The notes beneath the pieces are model-generated. The model did no database searches, was not told the DNA's origin, and saw only the letters and a list, made by a program, of their open reading frames with translations. From contig NC_064042.1 in assembly GCF_932526225.1 (NCBI RefSeq), positions 2,277,001 through 2,341,000 of the forward strand: a stretch of 64,000 nt of DNA. Reading direction: 5' to 3'. The position numbers were made by a program, and so were the translations under genes. Positions 11,897 to 22,727 of the stretch are shown here, in pieces (position 1 is the first letter of the stretch; each line of letters opens with the position of its first letter). The DNA comes from Nematostella vectensis (Eukaryota; Cnidaria; Anthozoa; Actiniaria; Edwardsiidae).

Positions 11897-13303
11897 ACCG
11901 CGGTGACCCTAGATACTAATTCTTCAGATACTAATTAGATACTAACAGATACTAAAAACGGTCGGGGGGTACTTCATAAAGAAAATACCCATCTGTAAAA
12001 TCAGCTAAAATCTATGGAAAGGCATTATAATTATGGTTTCTCAAATTATTTACAGCAACTTCTGTAATTTGTGTGGATCTTACACAAATGTCTGATTATA
12101 ATATTTTGTCTGGTTTCTGGTTAAGGTGCTTCCAAATTTCTATGCAATACACAAGGGAATAACTATAAAATACATTTCTAAAACGTTTCTATACCGATTT
12201 AGCGCCAAGTTATTGCTAAGGTTTCAAACGGCAATTCAACGTTTACTTTACATAACGAATGTTGTCATGGTGTTGTCGTAATAAATGTTATCTAAGGTGA
12301 AGACCACCCAAGTGGAAATACCGCTTGGATCACGCGCTTGGACGTCACCTTGCTACATCAACTACAGTAACTGCTCTACATCGCACCTTTACGGAGAGTT
12401 AAAAATAAACCGGACTCGAATTACCGCGGTGATCCTAGAACCTAAAATTTCTTAGAACCTAAACAGAACCGAATCAGAACCTAAACAGAACCGAAACAGA
12501 ATCTTATAGCAAGGGGGGGGGGGGGGGGGGGTAATTGTTAATAACACAAAAAATCAAAATTACCTACTTTCTGCATAGAATTACAGAGTAGGGCTGGAAA
12601 TGCGTCAGAAACTGGTCCAAAAATTTATGCAGATCTTATAAAGAAAAAAATACCCTTCTTTCGGACGATCTGATTTTATCCTGGTCAATTTGAGTCCAGT
12701 TTATATTTAACTCGCCGTAATTGAAGCGCAGTACCCCCCTCCCCCCCTGACCGTTTTTAGGTTCTGATTCGGTTCTGAGGGATTAGGTTCTAGGATAACC
12801 GCGGTACTCAAATTGACCGGAATAAGATCGGAATCAAATCAAATCATCCGAAAGAGGGTTTTTTTTTTTAGATCTGCAAAGTTTTTGGACCAGTTTCCGA
12901 TCTGTTCAAACAAACAAACAAAAAAAAAGAAAGAAATGTTCCTACCTAGCTGCTATTTATTACTACCTGGCTGCTATTTATCCAAATACAAATCCAAACT
13001 CGTTCCCCCGTATTTTTTATTCAGTTGTTTTATACTATGTGTATGTGTACGCTCGCCTTTTGAATATTTCACGCTAGTGATGACTGAAATAGAAATTTAG
13101 CCTAAATCCATCCGCTAAATAGCGGGAAAATCGCTGTGAAAAAAATATGTTGACGTATTTCCAGCAGTATCCTAATTCTATGCAGAAAATAGGTAATTTT
13201 TTTTGTTATTAACGATTACCCCCCTTGCTTTTGGTTTCTGTTTAGTTTCTGATTAGTATCTGTTTAGTATCTAAGAAATTTTAGTATCTAGGATCACCGC
13301 GGT
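11897..13303. mobile_element. Mutator-like non-autonomous transposon, outer copy
   Basis: Ends are ACCGCGGTGACCCTAG (left) and CTAGGATCACCGCGGT (right), inverted. The flanks are a perfect 9-bp target duplication, GAAGCGACA, at 11888-11896 and 13304-13312. A 9-bp duplication with long subterminal repeats is typical of Mutator-like (MULE) elements. Just inside both ends are repeated AGATACTAA motifs. Without the nested copy (next entry) the element is about 1.0 kb and shows no transposase frame, so it would need an enzyme supplied elsewhere. Confidence 0.85.
12423..12805. mobile_element. Related Mutator-like element nested in the outer copy
   Basis: A 383-bp element with inverted ends ACCGCGGTGATCCTAGAAC and GTTCTAGGATAACCGCGGT. 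Flanks are ACTCGAATT (12414-12422) and ACTCAAATT (12806-12814), 8 of 9 matching. Its interior is homologous to the outer element but in the opposite orientation. It contains an uninterrupted counterpart of the insertion site (CAATTTGAGTCC), which shows what the outer copy looked like before insertion. Subterminal motifs are AGAACCTAA rather than AGATACTAA. A long G-run lies near 12513-12531. Confidence 0.85.
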
Positions 13304-13312
13304 GAAGCGACA

Positions 13313-14693
13313 AAGAACAATTCTGGTTAAGAGACCATGAAAATCAGTGGAAACGACAAAAAACATCCCACAAAAAGAGTTTCCTTCCATCCGCTCAAGA
13401 ACAACCAACAGCGCAAACATTGGATTTATGAAATTTCGCTTTGTGTCTTTTTATTAAAGCTTTATTTTAAACAGTTCCTATGTTACTGTAAATAAGAAAT
13501 AAAATTGATTTCAGATGATATCATTAAAAAAGAACACTGCAATAATATTGATAACGGCGTTCTGTTAGTTTTGGTTATTTGCGTATGTTGATACTTGGGT
13601 TAATGAATTTAACCATTCAAATATAAGAAGCGGCTTCAATAAATGCCCATCAATTATGATTTCCACTTTTTCTGCACCTGTTTTCTGCCAGTATTTCATG
13701 GCTTCAAAGCCAAAATCTCGGCACACAAACAAATGCGCCAAGAGGCTATTTTTTTATTCTAGATTAAAAAATATATACCCTTTTTATTCACAATGAATAT
13801 TTTTGGAAACTCAATTTTATTATAACGCGTATCGGTTCTATCAAATGTTTTATTTAAACCTTCCTAATAATAGATTAATAATGATAAAATATAAATGTAT
13901 TGCTATATAAATGTATTGCTATTGATGTTTATGGCTATTTTATAGACATATTATAGGATTTTCTGTATAAATATAGTCTCCAGCGCAGCCGTCGACTAAA
14001 ATTTTGGCACAATGTTTTTTATGAAGCACTCCTCGTTTTCGTTTACACAAACCCTAGGCAGCACATGGGTTTGAATGGAAAATTTCATTATTACTTGTCG
14101 AAAGTTTAACTGCCTGGTAAGCAATCCTATTGTATTATGAGCGACAAGACTTCGGTAATTTGCGACTTTTTGATCATTATCGTGTTCAAGCTGTGCCATA
14201 ATTGCATATTGGCCCATGCCAAGTTGAAATTTTTTCCTTGTGAAACTCTTTTCATTTTGCACATTGACTCTGACAAGACAGCGGCTGTTAATTGATGCGC
14301 AAGCAATTTTGTACGTCAATACTTTCAACTTTCTCCATATCCTCGAGAAAAGAGACACTATAGTAAAATAGAATTCTAAACACTGAATTCTGTGGAGAGA
14401 GGGATTTAGTGTTTGATCGAAGAGAGGAAATTTTATAGAACGCGGTTAGAAAAAGGCTTGGCTGGAGGCCTTTAAAAACCTCGGATTCAAATTTACTTTG
14501 AAGAAATTGGGCCTAAAGAAGTTAACGCAAACTATTCTGAATTCGACGCGAAAGAGATACCAACAGAAAAACCTTTGCAAAGAAAAGATACTTAACACAA
14601 GAAGTGACACAAACGTCTTTAATATTTTATAGTAAAACAAGCGTAAGTCTTGACTTATAAACCTGAACTTGGTGACCAGTTAGCCTTTTCGTC
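13313..14693. other. Intergenic DNA upstream of the GPCR
   Basis: AT-rich. A 120-codon open frame on the minus strand (13996-14358) has no motif I recognise and no intron or promoter support, so I do not call it. Confidence 0.4.
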
Positions 14694-15629
14694 ATGAACA
14701 AAACAAAGGAACTTTACTCGGGAGAAATCGAATCTAGGACGAAGGGCGAAGTTGTGTTAGAGACCCTAGCAACGAGTGTGATCTGCATCATGGGAAGCCT
14801 TGGCAATTTCGTCACACTTCTCATCATCTACAAGAACCCTCGACTCCGCACTCCAACTAACCTCCTCATCGCCTCGCTTGCCTTTTCGGATTTCTCTCTA
14901 GCGACTTTCCTGGGCATCCCGTTATACATCGCCACCGTCGCCTCGTTCAGGTTCCCGTTTCCAGCGTCCGTTTGCCAGTTCGAGGGTTTCGCTATCATTG
15001 TCATGATCGTTGCTTCTATTCAGACGGTGGCGTGGACCGCGGTGAATCGGTTCTACCGTGTTGTAAGACCTACCAACTATTCGCGCATCTTCACCATTCA
15101 GCGTACCTCAGCCATCGTGGTGTTCGTATGGACGCTATCCTTGCTTACGCCAATACCTTACTTATGCACCGGCGAGCTATTTGTATTCAACCCCGGCAAA
15201 GGAATCTGCTTCGTGAAGCCGGATTTGGACCCCATGTCTACCACAATTGTGTTTATTGTCACCGGCTTTCCAATCACTGTGACATTGTATTGCTATTTCC
15301 GAGTCTTCCTGAAGGTGCGACAGCACAACTCTCAAGTGAGTCAAAGTGCTGTGAGTGCAGATGAGATACGCGTCACCAAGCTTCTCTTCGTTATCGTGTT
15401 CGTGTTCATGTCTTGCTGGACGCCAATCGTCGCGGTGGAAGTGATTGATTATTATCATGCCCGTTGGGTCTTGCCTCGCTGGGTTTACATTGCGTACAGT
15501 TTCCTTGGGCTAATTTCCAGTGCTGTGAACCCCCTGATCTACGTTACGCTCAATAAGCAATTTAGGGGGGAGTATCTTACCGTGTTGCGACCTTGTTTTC
15601 GTAAGATGAATGTGGTTAGCGTGCTGTGA
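14694..15629 (+). CDS. Rhodopsin-family GPCR, melatonin-receptor-like, intronless
   Basis: A complete 311-residue seven-helix receptor in one exon. Class A landmarks: GSLGN in TM1; LASLAFSD in TM2; conserved Cys in SVCQFEG before TM3 with its partner in ECL2 (GKGICFV); NRFYRVVRP at the TM3 end in place of DRY; CWTP in TM6; SSAVNPLIY in TM7. An N-terminal NKT sequon (residues 2-4) could be glycosylated. The asparagine in the DRY position and the overall look resemble melatonin-type receptors, a group with many relatives in cnidarians. The ligand cannot be told from sequence, and the melatonin label is structural only. The start is the first ATG of the frame; the short N-terminus and short C-tail are usual for such receptors. 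Confidence 0.88.
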   Translation: MNKTKELYSGEIESRTKGEVVLETLATSVICIMGSLGNFVTLLIIYKNPRLRTPTNLLIASLAFSDFSLATFLGIPLYIATVASFRFPFPASVCQFEGFAIIVMIVASIQTVAWTAVNRFYRVVRPTNYSRIFTIQRTSAIVVFVWTLSLLTPIPYLCTGELFVFNPGKGICFVKPDLDPMSTTIVFIVTGFPITVTLYCYFRVFLKVRQHNSQVSQSAVSADEIRVTKLLFVIVFVFMSCWTPIVAVEVIDYYHARWVLPRWVYIAYSFLGLISSAVNPLIYVTLNKQFRGEYLTVLRPCFRKMNVVSVL

Positions 15630-18600
15630 ATCACGCAGTTTTGGCCTATCTGTGGAGGGACCAGAACAATGGATTCTTTTCCCTCAAAATAATGACAACG
15701 AACAATGCGACTGGATAATAAGTTGCTACATGCTATTTCAACTTGAAAGGGGGCTTAAGCTTACTTAGAGAGAGGAGGACCTCCCAGCAGGGGTGGGGAG
15801 GGTGGGGGGGGGGGGGGGGGCGCTCCCTTATAAACAGGCGGTGATCTTCGTTTTGTGAGTGAGCATAAAATGGCGGCGTGATTTTGGCTTTTTTTGCGCT
15901 TCGGACGCTTCAATTAGCATCTTAGCTTCAGCAATCCATTTTTCTATCTACATTTGTACCAGAAAAGAGATCTCATGATTTTAACGCTATATTTTGTCAG
16001 GAGTGATACTGTCAGAACACCAAGATAACCTTGGACTGCCTGTGGTGTAAGCAAATGATCACTAAAGCTTTTTTAATGGTATTGGATTAAATTGTCTCAG
16101 TTACTTGCTTCAATAAGCCGATGGTAACAGATGAAAATAGGCGCTTTAAGTTACTCGGTATTGCGCGGGAGTATAAAATGGTGACGTTGGTCGCGCTGGC
16201 TCCGCTACTACCTTACTACGTATTTATGGAGTTTGAGGTTTTCCTTGGACATGGATTGGATCTGTATGCTTTTTAAGATATATAAAGTGGAGAAAAAATT
16301 GGAGTGAAGTGGAGCATAAAGATTGTGATTGTGACCATAAAGATGATGTGAAAATTTTCAGGCTATCGTTCTTTTATCTTCATATGACGGATTTAGTAAC
16401 CCTTAGGCCACTCCTCACGTCACCCCTTTGATCACCATGGTAACACCCTGGAGTCTTCCCGCATTCTAATGAACTGCCGTGCGTACTTGAAAAAGGCGTC
16501 GAAATGAAGGTCCTCTTTCTACAAAAGGAAGGCTCTCAACTCACTAACGAGGAAGTAAAAAAAAATGGGTTGTTTAGATATTTCATTCGCTTCCTGTGAA
16601 AATAATAACTCCGAGTTTCATTTGGTGGTTCTCAGACTATATGGATTTAATAGCATTTACTTGTAACCAGACTACTATTGTTAATAACGCCGGCGGTTTA
16701 TTAAATCTTTTCATTCATGTACAGTTGATTTCCTTTCTTTAATTTACGCTGCTTCTCCAGAGGTGTTGAGTCTTGGTGACATTTGGCTCAGAAATCCAAA
16801 GTATAAGAATTATTTCAAGCTATGTTTATACCACTGTTGCTTGTAAAAAAATTCTTTGTGGCCGTAGGTTATTTATGTTTAAAGTAGGAGTATTAAGTAG
16901 TTTATATGCTAGTTGGCCAATAGGTTGTTATTTTTAAGCGTATTTCATTAATTCTCACTTTGCGCCGGAGCAGCTGTTACCAGAGGAATAAGGCTCTACT
17001 TCATTCGAGACCTCGACTCTCTGGCGAAAGACATCATCTTAGAGTACGATTAAAAACAAAGAGAGGGAAGTTCTAATAACTAGTGGAATAACAAACGTCG
17101 GGAAATGGAATGAAAAGGAGCCAATGTTCGATGTTGTTGATGTGATACACTTCAGCGCAAGTTAAGTTATTACTCAGGTATGCTGTTATGTTTTGCTTAT
17201 GTTGTTGGTCGTATCTATGCTACTAAGTAGAGATGCATAAAATTGTCATTCTCGGATCTTTTTAAGGGACTTTTTTTCGCGCATAACCGTTCAGCGCAAA
17301 ACAAACATTTTTGACAGAACTCAAATGGTTTAACGAGGTTTCGAATGCCAACCGCAAAAACGACGCGAAAAACGAGCGCTGTTTTTACTTGTATTTAAAA
17401 TATAATCTTTCTTACGTAGTTAACTTTTCTGGGGTGCGGATTGACATGTCCTTAAGGGGCGTAGGATAGTTTTTTTGTTCTTTATAGCTCCTATGCTATA
17501 TTGGTAATCAAAAATGGCTTGAACAAACATTGACAAATTTTGAACTGAGTTTCATTTTGAAGGAGAAGTGAGATTATACAATTCAATAGCGCTTTTCTTT
17601 AAATTTGCTATACAAGGAAAATATACTTTTTCAAAAAATTGTGAGCTCATTAACTACCATTTACGATTGAGCTCTGGTTTTGGTCTCAAGTCTTGTGGGC
17701 AATTATTTCCTAAAGATACTCTGTGGTTAATATTTCGAATTTTGTTTTTCTGCAATAAAACCCCAAGAAGCTGACAAAAATGCATTTCATCTCACTTTCA
17801 ATCGTCCCCAGGTATAAAAGAAAACGGACTCCTTTTATTCAAATGTAGTCTTTAATTGTGTCAATTGTTTTATTTTGATTAAATTGCGCCTTGCTGTTCC
17901 AAACTCGAGAATCCATGTGTCATAACCCGCAGTGCTTCATGGGTATAAAAAAGATAAGCAAATAAGACTAAATAAAAAGAAATCCAGATTTTAAAAGCTA
18001 AGGCATTCCTGTTTATGTGCCGGTTAACATTTACATGGCTTTCAGAAAACTGATTCAGCCATTCCCATAAACCACTGCGGGTTTCGAAAAACAGACCTCC
18101 GAGTGCAACCTTATTTGAAAAATAGCTGGGTACAAAAAACAAAATTCACTCCAGTTTGTGTTAAATATTATGTCAAATTTCAAAAGTTTATAAATCTTAA
18201 TTCTACCAACTGCGTTTAGCATCAGTTTCAAATTGCTAAAATCGCCAATACCAAATTCTTTTTCACGTTCTTTTGGCCTTGCTAAAGCATTTGAGGAATT
18301 TTTGGCGCTTACTAGCGGCATTTTTCCCTATCTTAAGAACTTCTTTTGCAAAATTACATCACCAAGCTGGTTTTAACCCCAAAAATTTTATTTATTAGTA
18401 TTTTTCTTTATTTTTCATTCTCAAGTGTTGTTGATATTAACCTTGGACGGTTTGACCATTGGCGGTTTCTGTTTCTCTATTGTTGTGTTTCTGTGTTAAT
18501 ACAATTTTACAAATATAACTTTCCTAAAAACTTTGTTTTTACGTATATGACTTAAAGTTGGGTCTTAACTTACAGCACGATGTTAATTCTTTCGTTTTGT

Positions 18601-21600
18601 GATATAATTATAATGGTATAATAATAATGATATCATTTTACAAAGATCCTGATAAAGTTTTGGATGGTACACTTTTTAGTTATTTTTAAAATTGCAAATT
18701 GACACAAACCTAAAAGTGATATGAATATTTTATTATTTTACAACGTGTAATACAAATGCTTATTCAATCATCGCGAATTAAGTTAATGTAGTGTCCCCTC
18801 CTCCGCTTTCGTTTCTGTAAGAAAAATGACACCTTAAGATAAATGAAAAAGCAAAAGACCACACGCAGTTGATGTAAATATTACTGAGTAGTAAATAAAT
18901 GTTGCGCGCCATCCAAACTTGCGATTTTGGTAATAGTGGTTTCACTAATGTATCCCATTGTCTTAGTTTTGTAGGTATTTAGTTAACCGCAGATACAGAA
19001 AAAGGACAAAGGTTACCCATGCGGTTGCCTGTATACCAAACTCAGTTTGCCAACAGCAGTTTCCAAGTGAACGCTCGGTTTTAGCCAAAGTAGGTTACAC
19101 TTTTCAAGAAAGTATTACTTACTTACTTATCAAGTAAGTATTACTTATTTATTACTTATGTGAGGATCGTCATTGCTTTCACGAATTAAGGAAACTTTCA
19201 CGAAATGAAATCGTATTTGAATTCAAGGTAATGTTTCAAGCAAAACCGAAAAGCGACTTGTTTTAATCATCGGTGAAACAGGTTGACTAGTATAAATTCC
19301 TTTTAGATAGTGTTTCATTTTTGTACTTTTTGTGCTTTATTTTTGTAATTGCTTCCTTGGTTTTGTAATAAACACTTTGATAATTATCTTGAAAGTCTCG
19401 AGAAGTCCTGAGCCTATATATGTGGTCCTTCGAGCCGGATTGGCTGTCTCACCCGCCTCGTGCTCCAGGCTTATCCGCAAGAAATCTTCTTGACGAATGT
19501 TTTTGCCTATAAATATTTGATGTGGCCAATCTACGATTAAAGCTCGCGATAAAAGCAAATCCGATTTTTATGCGTAGTGAAATATTTAGTAATTGCATTT
19601 GGAGGCTTGAGGGGCTCCACGGTTCATAAGGGAAATCGCTCCCAATTAAATCGTAAATTATTCCGGAGTGTGCTACAACAGTTCTCTCTTGATTGTTTCT
19701 TGCCTTCTTCGCGCAAATCAAGGTAAAAACCCACACTACAATAATACACTGACAAGAAGTATCAACCATGTTTACTTTGTCATTAGATTTCACTTCTTTA
19801 TCAAGTTTGGACCAAATGCTTTCCGAGATTAATTCGCTAAGACTTTAGAGATTATACAAAGATCATATAAAAAGGCTTTTTTATATTTTTTTTATATCCC
19901 TTAAACCACTCTTAAAGTATTGGCACTTTAATGATAAATACTCATTATAGATTACTTTTAAATTCTTTACTTGATACTCTTGACATTTGAACAGATAACA
20001 TTTAGTTTGTTGTAAAAGAAAAAAGATTTGTTTCGTAGATAGTCAGCATATAGATGCTTTTTCGTATCTCCTGCTGTGCACGCTTCTAACATCCACATTG
20101 GGCGATTAATAGGTTCAACTTTAACTCAAGGAAACGATTTATGTATATCTGATATTTTCGCCGCAGGTTACGTTCTACCGACGCTTTTCAGGGTTCTTTT
20201 GTAGAGCCAATCAAATGTATGACTGCTACCGGCATCTATATCTACAGCTTCGGGATAATGGCTCGTCGAATCCCCGCCAATCTTGTGCTAGATCCTGTAT
20301 TTTGTGTTATCTGTTTTCAAATATTGCCTTTATGATTTTCTCCAAAAGCACCGACTTTCGAGAACTCTCCATTAGGGGTCCTTTTGGATTGTTTAGTTTT
20401 GCCGCAAAAGAACAAAAAGAAAGGGAAATGGAAACACAGCATGGAGGTCAAAATAGCTAGATTATTTTAACAACATTTTAGAATGGTGCCGAGTACTTAT
20501 CCAAGAGAACTATATCAAGAGTCAACAAGGCTACAGCCGCGCGCGAACGTCCTTTTCCGCTATTTATAGTTACGGTATGTGTGTTGCGGTCAAGGCCTAG
20601 ATCATGCAAGCGGACTGCAAAGTGTGAAATGACCACCCGTGCTCGCTGATCTCCATTCACAAGTATATGCTAGAAGTATCTGTATAACCGTGGAGGTTTC
20701 TTTCAGACGTTTGGATTTATGAATCAAACCCCTGCCAGGTTTTGTCTGGAATCAGGTTTGTTCATCAGGGTATCTCGAGTGAGGGTCTGACTTTTGGATT
20801 CAATCCGAGCTGGCTTTATTTTTTAATTCAGTATTGAAAAAAGTATTTTTCGAGGGTATCATGAATTAAATTTAGGTTAGGGTGAGCAAGATTTTCGTTG
20901 CTGTGGAAATACTTGTTAGCCTTAAGATGTAGTACTTGTATGGCTTAGTGTATGCCTCGGAAATATTTAGTTTGTTCTTCGTTTTAAGGGTGATTCGATG
21001 AGATACATAACAATGCTTACTGGTTACAAATCTAAACTTGTCTTGACTTGAATTCTCGCAACCCTAAACGGTTCAATCTGCGGCGATAAGTAAAAAAAAG
21101 AGTCTTACCTTTTTTCGTCTTTTTCAAGCGAAAGAGGTATGAACTTACTTTCAAAACCTCTGGACTCTTCTCTGAATAATTTCAAAGAGGAAAAGTAACA
21201 GATGAAATCAATTCGTCTGAGCTGGGATACCGTGACTGCGCCACCAAAAGGAGTGGGGCCGACAATGCCTTGTGACGGCTGGATATAGAGCTTACAAAAT
21301 ACCAAGTGTGAGAAAGCATCCATTTCCATCGGCTGATTTGGGGAAGCTATTGTGATACTTTCGAATGAATTTAGTAAATGAAATATTCAAATTTTTTATT
21401 ATTATTTTGAAATTTTGTCAGGTAATTTGTCATCTGATGTTAAATGAAAACAATAACAAAGGTGTTATTGACTGGTACTCTTCAAAGCATGCCTCTAGGT
21501 GTAGCCAAAAAGCATAGCCTTGGTTTTGGCGCCATAAGCATTCATCCCGCCTTCAACCAAATAACACATATCCAGTGGGTTTTCACTATATTTCTTTACG

Positions 21601-22118
21601 TGTCTAATAATCGCGATCAGGACTTTTGGGTCAACTCGAAAGATTTTAAAATATCAAATAGAGGTAGTTCAAATGGAAATAGCCAAAAAACCTAAACTAT
21701 TTACCAGGTTAACCTATAGCCTTTCAGGTTACCTTTCAGCACCTTTCAGGTGCCAAATAAATCTTTAACCATAATTTAATAATATGTAGTGCTAGTAGTA
21801 ATAATTAATTTGTTTCTATTTCAGCACGGGAGCTCACCTAGATTTGAATAAAGTTTAAATCGTCTCCGAGCTTTGCGGTTGTTTAGTTAAGTCTGTGTGC
21901 CTTAAGTCTTCCAAACGCGGCCAGTCTTCCAAACCGCAGAAAAAAAACGGACACGAAAGAAACGTTTAAATCAACAAGACCAAAAAGCTCGGAAATAATT
22001 TAGACTGCGAAGCCGTAAATGTGATCTCCTTGTGGTACCAGCGTTATTCCTCTAATTCCCTCGCAGGTTGCTAGCACCGCGCGAATCCCATTCAACACCC
22101 CACTCCAAGACCACACCC
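15630..22118. other. 6.5 kb without a supported gene
   Basis: Mostly AT-rich unique sequence. A G-run lies at about 15799-15820. TATA-like sequences occur (for example GAGTATAAAATGG near 16171) but no coding exon follows. Overlapping minus-strand frames at 17879-18321 are AT-rich and lack domains. A short palindromic run of TTACTTACTTA-type repeats lies near 19105-19160. I see no RNA gene. Confidence 0.45.
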
Positions 22119-22727
22119 ATGGGTAACAAGAAATCCAAGTTGCGGCCGGAGGACCTACACGAACTCATGTCCTGCACGCACTTTTCAAGCCGGGAAATCC
22201 AGGACTGGTACCGCGGCTTCATGAAAAGCTGCCCGACCGGGTACGTCACGCTCCAAGAATTCCAAAACATGTACGCGGAATTCTTCGACGGAGACGCGTC
22301 GAACTTTGCGCTGCACGTCTTTAGGACATTCGACGACGATCGGAGTGGTAGGATCGACTTCAAGGAGTTCATGAGCTCACTGTCCGTCACCTCGCGCGGA
22401 AATCTCGACGAGAAGTTGGAATGGGCGTTCAGGATCTACGATATCAATAACGATGGGAGTATCTCACGTATGGAGATGATTGAGATTATCGAGGCCGTGC
22501 GCAAGATGCACGCGTGTCAAAAGTGGCCCGCGCGTGTTCAGTCCTCTGTGGAATGTACTGATCGGATCATGAGAAAGTACGATATTGACGGAGACGGATT
22601 GTTGTCTCTTGAGGAGTTCAAAGCGGGGGTTATTGAGGACCCTTTCCTTGTTATGATGTTACAGTACAAGGTCGGGCGGTCCAACAGATCATCTCAGATT
22701 GATTCGTCTTCAGATGATGACGACTGA
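22119..22727 (+). CDS. Neuronal calcium sensor protein (hippocalcin/NCS-1 type)
   Basis: A 202-residue intronless EF-hand protein. It starts MGNKKSKLRPEDL, a fitting N-myristoylation signal (Gly2) and the family's usual opening. The first EF-hand is broken in the usual family way (SCPTG at 37-41). Functional-looking loops are at 72-83 (DDDRSGRIDFKE), 108-119 (DINNDGSISRME) and 155-166 (DIDGDGLLSLEE). SVTSRG between EF2 and EF3 is a family signature. The start at 22119 is chosen over an in-frame ATG 51 bp upstream because only this one exposes the myristoylation motif. The C-terminus is unusual: it ends in a Ser/Asp tail (SSSDDDD) instead of a short hydrophobic end. Likely role: calcium-dependent membrane signalling in neurons or sensory cells. 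The exact subfamily (hippocalcin, neurocalcin, NCS-1) is not resolved. Confidence 0.92.
   Translation: MGNKKSKLRPEDLHELMSCTHFSSREIQDWYRGFMKSCPTGYVTLQEFQNMYAEFFDGDASNFALHVFRTFDDDRSGRIDFKEFMSSLSVTSRGNLDEKLEWAFRIYDINNDGSISRMEMIEIIEAVRKMHACQKWPARVQSSVECTDRIMRKYDIDGDGLLSLEEFKAGVIEDPFLVMMLQYKVGRSNRSSQIDSSSDDDD

Noticed and set aside
13996-14358. 120-codon minus-strand frame upstream of the GPCR
   Set aside because: No motif, no supporting splice or promoter signals, AT-rich; compatible with chance.
16166-16200. TATA-like GAGTATAAAATGG as a promoter
   Set aside because: No coding exon or RNA gene follows within several kilobases.
17879-18321. Two overlapping minus-strand frames
   Set aside because: AT-rich, no domain, frames disagree with each other.
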